Below are positions 60,811 to 64,000 of a stretch of DNA of 64,000 bases, piece by piece. The stretch is from G965237725 sp965237725. GTDB taxonomy: Bacteria > Pseudomonadota > Gammaproteobacteria > Arenicellales > Poriferihabitantaceae. Numbering within the stretch: position 1 is the first letter of the stretch; each line of letters starts with the position of its first letter. The position numbers and the translations under genes are program-made. The notes beneath the pieces are model-generated. The model was not told where the DNA came from. It saw only the letters and a list, made by a program, of their open reading frames with translations, and made no database searches. The stretch spans positions 496,001 to 560,000 of the forward strand of contig OZ250151.1 of the NCBI GenBank assembly GCA_965237725.1, written 5' to 3'.

Positions 60811-61533
60811 TTAGTCTAGCGCCTGGATCGAGTTTTTAGTACAAACATCAACCTGGGTATGTGCCCAACTTAGATCGAATTTATGGGCTTCCATTACGGC
60901 GTTAACATATCTTCCAATTGGTTTGTATCCCTGCTGAACATTCCACCAGATTAGTATGTGGTCATTCAGTTGTAATGCATTGGTAATAGCTCTGAGCATC
61001 ACTCGCTTGTATTCGCATGAAAGATGCGGCCATTGCCTGATCGCGATAAACGCAAGTACACGCAAGGTTTGGTAATCATTAATTCCCAGTGATGCGGCGT
61101 TATCCAATGCCGCATAACTAATTTCATCTACTCCTTTTGTATCAATTAACTGGTAAGCATACTGAGCCCATAAGAATCCATCATAGGGAAAATAAGTTAC
61201 CGCCCGACCGTAACTGGCGATAAGTTCCGTGTCAGAAACTATTGGGTTGGTGTTCTCGTGGGCAGAAATAAAAGACTCAACGCGGGCTTTAAAACCTGAA
61301 TAAACCCCAGATATTTTCGATTCATCATCGAGTTTTCTTATACTGTTGGCAAGCGCTACCAGAGATTCACGGTCTGGTGTTTTCGAAATCAGAGCAGATT
61401 CATAAAGTTGTGCAGATTTTTGATACTCAACGGATGATTCTAGCTGAATCCAGGATCCCCAAATACCTATCCCCAATAAAATTGCCAGCGCACACCTGAT
61501 TGACAGGTTCAACTTGGATGTTGACTTAGGCAA
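60811..61533 (-). CDS. Uncharacterised membrane-anchored protein of the polysaccharide cluster
   Basis: The product is 240 residues with one N-terminal hydrophobic helix (about 11-28, CALAILLGIGIWGSWIQL) and a mostly helical periplasmic remainder; four-residue repeats or catalytic motifs were not found. Helix-rich stretches such as YGRAVTYFPYDGFLWAQYAY suggest a TPR-like fold. The gene is one base upstream of the O-antigen ligase-type gene, so it is co-expressed with it and may assist polymerisation or ligation. I do not recognise the family. Confidence 0.65.
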   Translation of the reverse strand: MPKSTSKLNLSIRCALAILLGIGIWGSWIQLESSVEYQKSAQLYESALISKTPDRESLVALANSIRKLDDESKISGVYSGFKARVESFISAHENTNPIVSDTELIASYGRAVTYFPYDGFLWAQYAYQLIDTKGVDEISYAALDNAASLGINDYQTLRVLAFIAIRQWPHLSCEYKRVMLRAITNALQLNDHILIWWNVQQGYKPIGRYVNAVMEAHKFDLSWAHTQVDVCTKNSIQALD

Positions 61534-61662
61534 TACAGATAGTCCGTAATAAAAATTGCTAGCTAATTATAAATAGTCTTAAATACAAAAATGATATGGG
61601 AACTATAATTCACCGGATCAAATGCATAAGCTTTTTATTGATAAATTATCTGCAGGAAGTTA

Positions 61663-63729
61663 TTAACTATAGTAATCTTTTGTGTAGTAATCATATTTTC
61701 CATAGTAGTAATTCGAACTTTTATAATCAAGTTGCGATAACACAACGCCGGTTGGTTTAAGATTGGCAGAGCTAAATCTTTTCATTGCCGTTTGTGAAAT
61801 GTTGTGCGTGGTACTGCCAGCCTTAATAATCATAATAATCGCATCTGAAAGCTTGCCAAGCACAATCCCGTCACTAACTGGAATAATCGGTGCGCTATCA
61901 ATGAGGATATAATCAAAATTAGTCTTCATTAATTCCAGAGTCTCGCTAAACCGATTTGACGATATCAATTCGAGTGGATTGGGCGGTACTTCACCACTCT
62001 TCATGACAAACAAATTATCCGAATCTTCATCCTGGAATAAACATTCCTTTAATGTATTTTGCCCTGCTACATAACCCGTCAGCCCCTTCGTATTGTCAAT
62101 ATTCGCAATTTTTGCAATTCTTGGCTTTCTAAAATCAGCATCAATCAGTAAAGTTTTTCCCAACTTACTAAAAGCCAATGACAAATTAGTTGCACAGGTG
62201 GTTTTTCCTTCTTTAGGAAGTGCTGAGGTAATTAATATTACTTTAGGCGGATTATCTACATTCGAATATATGACTCCGGTCCGAACATGATTGACCACTT
62301 CAGCGAAATTTGATTTAGCATTTCGATGGTAATGGCGTTCGGGAATTATTCTTTCTATTTTTTTCCTTATTTTGCCTGTTTCCAGTAATGGCAGTACCCC
62401 GAGAACAGGAAGCTGGAGACGTTCCTCCACATCGGATTGGTTTTTATAGGTTCGATCCATGATCTCTCGACCAATCAGAATGATCAATGCAATCAGAAGC
62501 CCTACGATTGCGCCTTTGATTGTCTGCTGCTTGATGTCCGGAGAAAAAGGAACCGATGGAATTCCTGCCCGGTCAAGGATCATGGTGTTACTGGAGACGG
62601 CATTAAGACCAAGCTCCACCTCATTAAACCGAAAAAGAAACAATTCATACAGTTCGCGATTTGAGTTAATTGCACGTTCCAGTTTGCCTAGTTCAAATTC
62701 ACCCTCGTTCGAACTCAAGTCTGCACTGGATTCGCTACCGAAAAGACTGCGCGCCGTATTCAGTTCCTTCTTGGCTTCAATTAATGTGGGGTGTTTCGCA
62801 CCATAGCGCTTGGATAACGCCACGTAGTTCTGCTCCGCCTCAAACAATCGAGAATTGGCCCCACCTACCCTGACGCTAGACAAAGATTTTACTGTGCCCA
62901 AATCCAGAAGTTTTTCTCTGACTTGAAACTCACTCAATGCATTTTCTGCGTCGCTCAGCCTTTCTCTGGATGCTTCAATTTTATCCGCCAACCACTGTCC
63001 CGTTCTCTCGGTTTGAGAAACGCGATTTTCTAACAAATAGCTGATATACGATTCTGCTACCGTATTTGACACCACCGCAGCGACCATTGGGTCGTTTGAA
63101 ACAGTACGGAGGTTTAATAATTGATTGGTAATTCCAAAACTAATCGAAATTTTGGACTGTATATTTTTTGCAATTTGCTTGATTGAATATTTTTTTGTTG
63201 GCGTGCCTTGAGAAAGTTGAACTGATTGATCAAAGGCTTCGTTCTTTGATTCTGCAAGCCCAACAAATGACACAATATTTGACTTAATTTCGTTTAAATA
63301 ATTCGTGGTCCAGTGCGCTGCGGGCCGATAAAACAATTTCTCCACAATTTGTGGGCTTAAGGATCTTGCCGCGTGTTCAAGAACAACGTTGCTTTTCATA
63401 ACCGCACGTTGGGTTTCATAAAAGGCTTGGGGAATATAATATCGGTAGATATTACTTAGATACTGGGATGAATCAGAACTTTCTGGCTCTACAACAATAT
63501 TTACACTGGATCGATATAGGGAAATTTTGTTGCTGGCGATAAAATATCCACCAATAGCGCCGAGAACTATAAATACCAAAATTAGGTATTTGTAACGCTG
63601 AAGTATCTTAAAAATTCTTTCGATTTCAAAAACATCCGTTTTTTTCTCCGAATCTCCAAAAAACTGACGTTCCAATGCAACGATATTGGATTCCGGATAA
63701 TTAACTATAGCGGATTTATTTTCCATCAA
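61663..63729 (-). CDS. Polysaccharide co-polymerase with tyrosine autokinase (Wzc/BY-kinase)
   Basis: The protein of 688 residues joins a Wzz-type chain-length domain to a cytoplasmic bacterial tyrosine kinase. Two transmembrane helices flank the periplasmic coiled coil (about 52-70 and 410-428). The kinase shows Walker A (ITSALPKEGKTTCATNLS), Walker A' (LLIDADFRKPRI) and Walker B (YILIDSAPIIPVSD). The C-terminus is a tyrosine cluster (NYYYGKYDYYTKDYYS) that is autophosphorylated in relatives. It lies upstream of the ligase genes and downstream of the partial Wza-type export gene. Confidence 0.93.
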   Translation of the reverse strand: MMENKSAIVNYPESNIVALERQFFGDSEKKTDVFEIERIFKILQRYKYLILVFIVLGAIGGYFIASNKISLYRSSVNIVVEPESSDSSQYLSNIYRYYIPQAFYETQRAVMKSNVVLEHAARSLSPQIVEKLFYRPAAHWTTNYLNEIKSNIVSFVGLAESKNEAFDQSVQLSQGTPTKKYSIKQIAKNIQSKISISFGITNQLLNLRTVSNDPMVAAVVSNTVAESYISYLLENRVSQTERTGQWLADKIEASRERLSDAENALSEFQVREKLLDLGTVKSLSSVRVGGANSRLFEAEQNYVALSKRYGAKHPTLIEAKKELNTARSLFGSESSADLSSNEGEFELGKLERAINSNRELYELFLFRFNEVELGLNAVSSNTMILDRAGIPSVPFSPDIKQQTIKGAIVGLLIALIILIGREIMDRTYKNQSDVEERLQLPVLGVLPLLETGKIRKKIERIIPERHYHRNAKSNFAEVVNHVRTGVIYSNVDNPPKVILITSALPKEGKTTCATNLSLAFSKLGKTLLIDADFRKPRIAKIANIDNTKGLTGYVAGQNTLKECLFQDEDSDNLFVMKSGEVPPNPLELISSNRFSETLELMKTNFDYILIDSAPIIPVSDGIVLGKLSDAIIMIIKAGSTTHNISQTAMKRFSSANLKPTGVVLSQLDYKSSNYYYGKYDYYTKDYYS

Positions 63730-63848
63730 CTGAATTTAGCAATTAAATCTCAAAATGTTTTTAATCATACCTTAACCAAAGTACCCATAGCATTTCATAT
63801 CACAACGAATTACGGTTGTATTATCAATCTAGCTAGCATTGCCAACAA

Positions 63849-64000
63849 CTAAAACCAACTCGCGCCTATCGTAATGACATCCCCGGGTAACACAGGATAG
63901 TCCAGGGGTACTTTCTTTTTCTTTACAGCAGGAGTACCTCTGGATACACTAATTTTTCTTTTCGAAGCCCGATTTCCAAATCCACCGGCAATTATGATGG
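63849..64000 (-). CDS. Polysaccharide export protein (Wza-type), C-terminal end, cut by window
   Basis: An open frame enters from the right border and stops with TAG at 63851-63849. The 49 visible codons end with DYPVLPGDVITIGASWF, preceded by IIIAGGFGNRASKRKISVSR. This is the usual ending of outer-membrane polysaccharide export proteins, whose SLBB-type domain gives VxPGDVIxI. It is 119 bp upstream of the BY-kinase gene on the same strand, the normal order wza-wzc. Only the C-terminus is in the window. Confidence 0.8.
   Translation of the reverse strand, partial: IIIAGGFGNRASKRKISVSRGTPAVKKKKVPLDYPVLPGDVITIGASWF

Noticed and set aside
1..64000. CRISPR arrays, rRNA genes, tRNA genes and an FMN riboswitch before the riboflavin genes
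   Set aside because: No regularly spaced repeats, conserved rRNA segments, convincing cloverleafs or RFN-like motifs were seen; a covariance-model search would be decisive.

Overview
The window looks like a chromosomal segment of a free-living, probably marine, gammaproteobacterium. This rests on gammaproteobacterial gene blocks (grpE-dnaK; nrdR-ribD-ribE-ribBA-ribH-nusB-pgpA; yajC-secD-secF; dapB-carA-carB-greA; an hflD homologue; an 818-residue FadE) and on a DddP-type DMSP lyase next to an AcuI-type acryloyl-CoA reductase. No rRNA, tRNA or CRISPR array was recognised. Most genes lie on the minus strand.

Layout. 1-3.5 kb: dnaK and grpE with a good heat-shock promoter, then erpA. 3.7-9.4 kb: a PLP enzyme, then a minus-strand oxidation cluster (class II aldolase-like protein, membrane di-iron desaturase/hydroxylase, Rieske ferredoxin, ferredoxin reductase) divergent from a LysR regulator with a clear operator. 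9.5-13 kb: NADP-isocitrate dehydrogenase, a TVP38-type membrane protein and an overlapping mercuric-reductase-like flavoprotein. 13-22.3 kb: an accessory region with an IS30 end relic, a GntR remnant, an orphan Tat-exported substrate-binding protein, a GlxA-type AraC regulator, an enolase-superfamily enzyme, several hypotheticals, a dispersed repeat family and a complete IS30-family element inserted in one copy of that repeat. 22.3-24.7 kb: dddP and acuI. 24.7-34 kb: HNH protein, pgpA, nusB, the riboflavin genes, nrdR, secF, secD and yajC. 34-38.5 kb: fatty acid activation and beta-oxidation (acyl-CoA ligase, FadE). 38.6-48.4 kb: flippase, hflD, S9 peptidase, DUF192 protein, PPK2, an FAD-linked hydroxyacid dehydrogenase and two transporters. 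48.4-54.2 kb: greA, carB, carA, dapB. 54.3-64 kb: an exopolysaccharide/O-antigen-type cluster (SDR, WecA-like transferase, carbamoyltransferase, two polymerase/ligase-like membrane proteins, BY-kinase, end of a Wza-type export protein) with a MITE-like insertion.

Points of special interest are: dddP-acuI directly beside an IS30 element; the desaturase-Rieske-reductase-aldolase cluster with its operator; a pgpA gene without a normal start codon where thiL would be expected; a secreted protein gene interrupted at a run of nine C; 16-bp direct repeats with a 21-bp period beside the AraC regulator; and a 207-bp MITE-like element. Functions are assigned from protein motifs read by eye; no database search was run.
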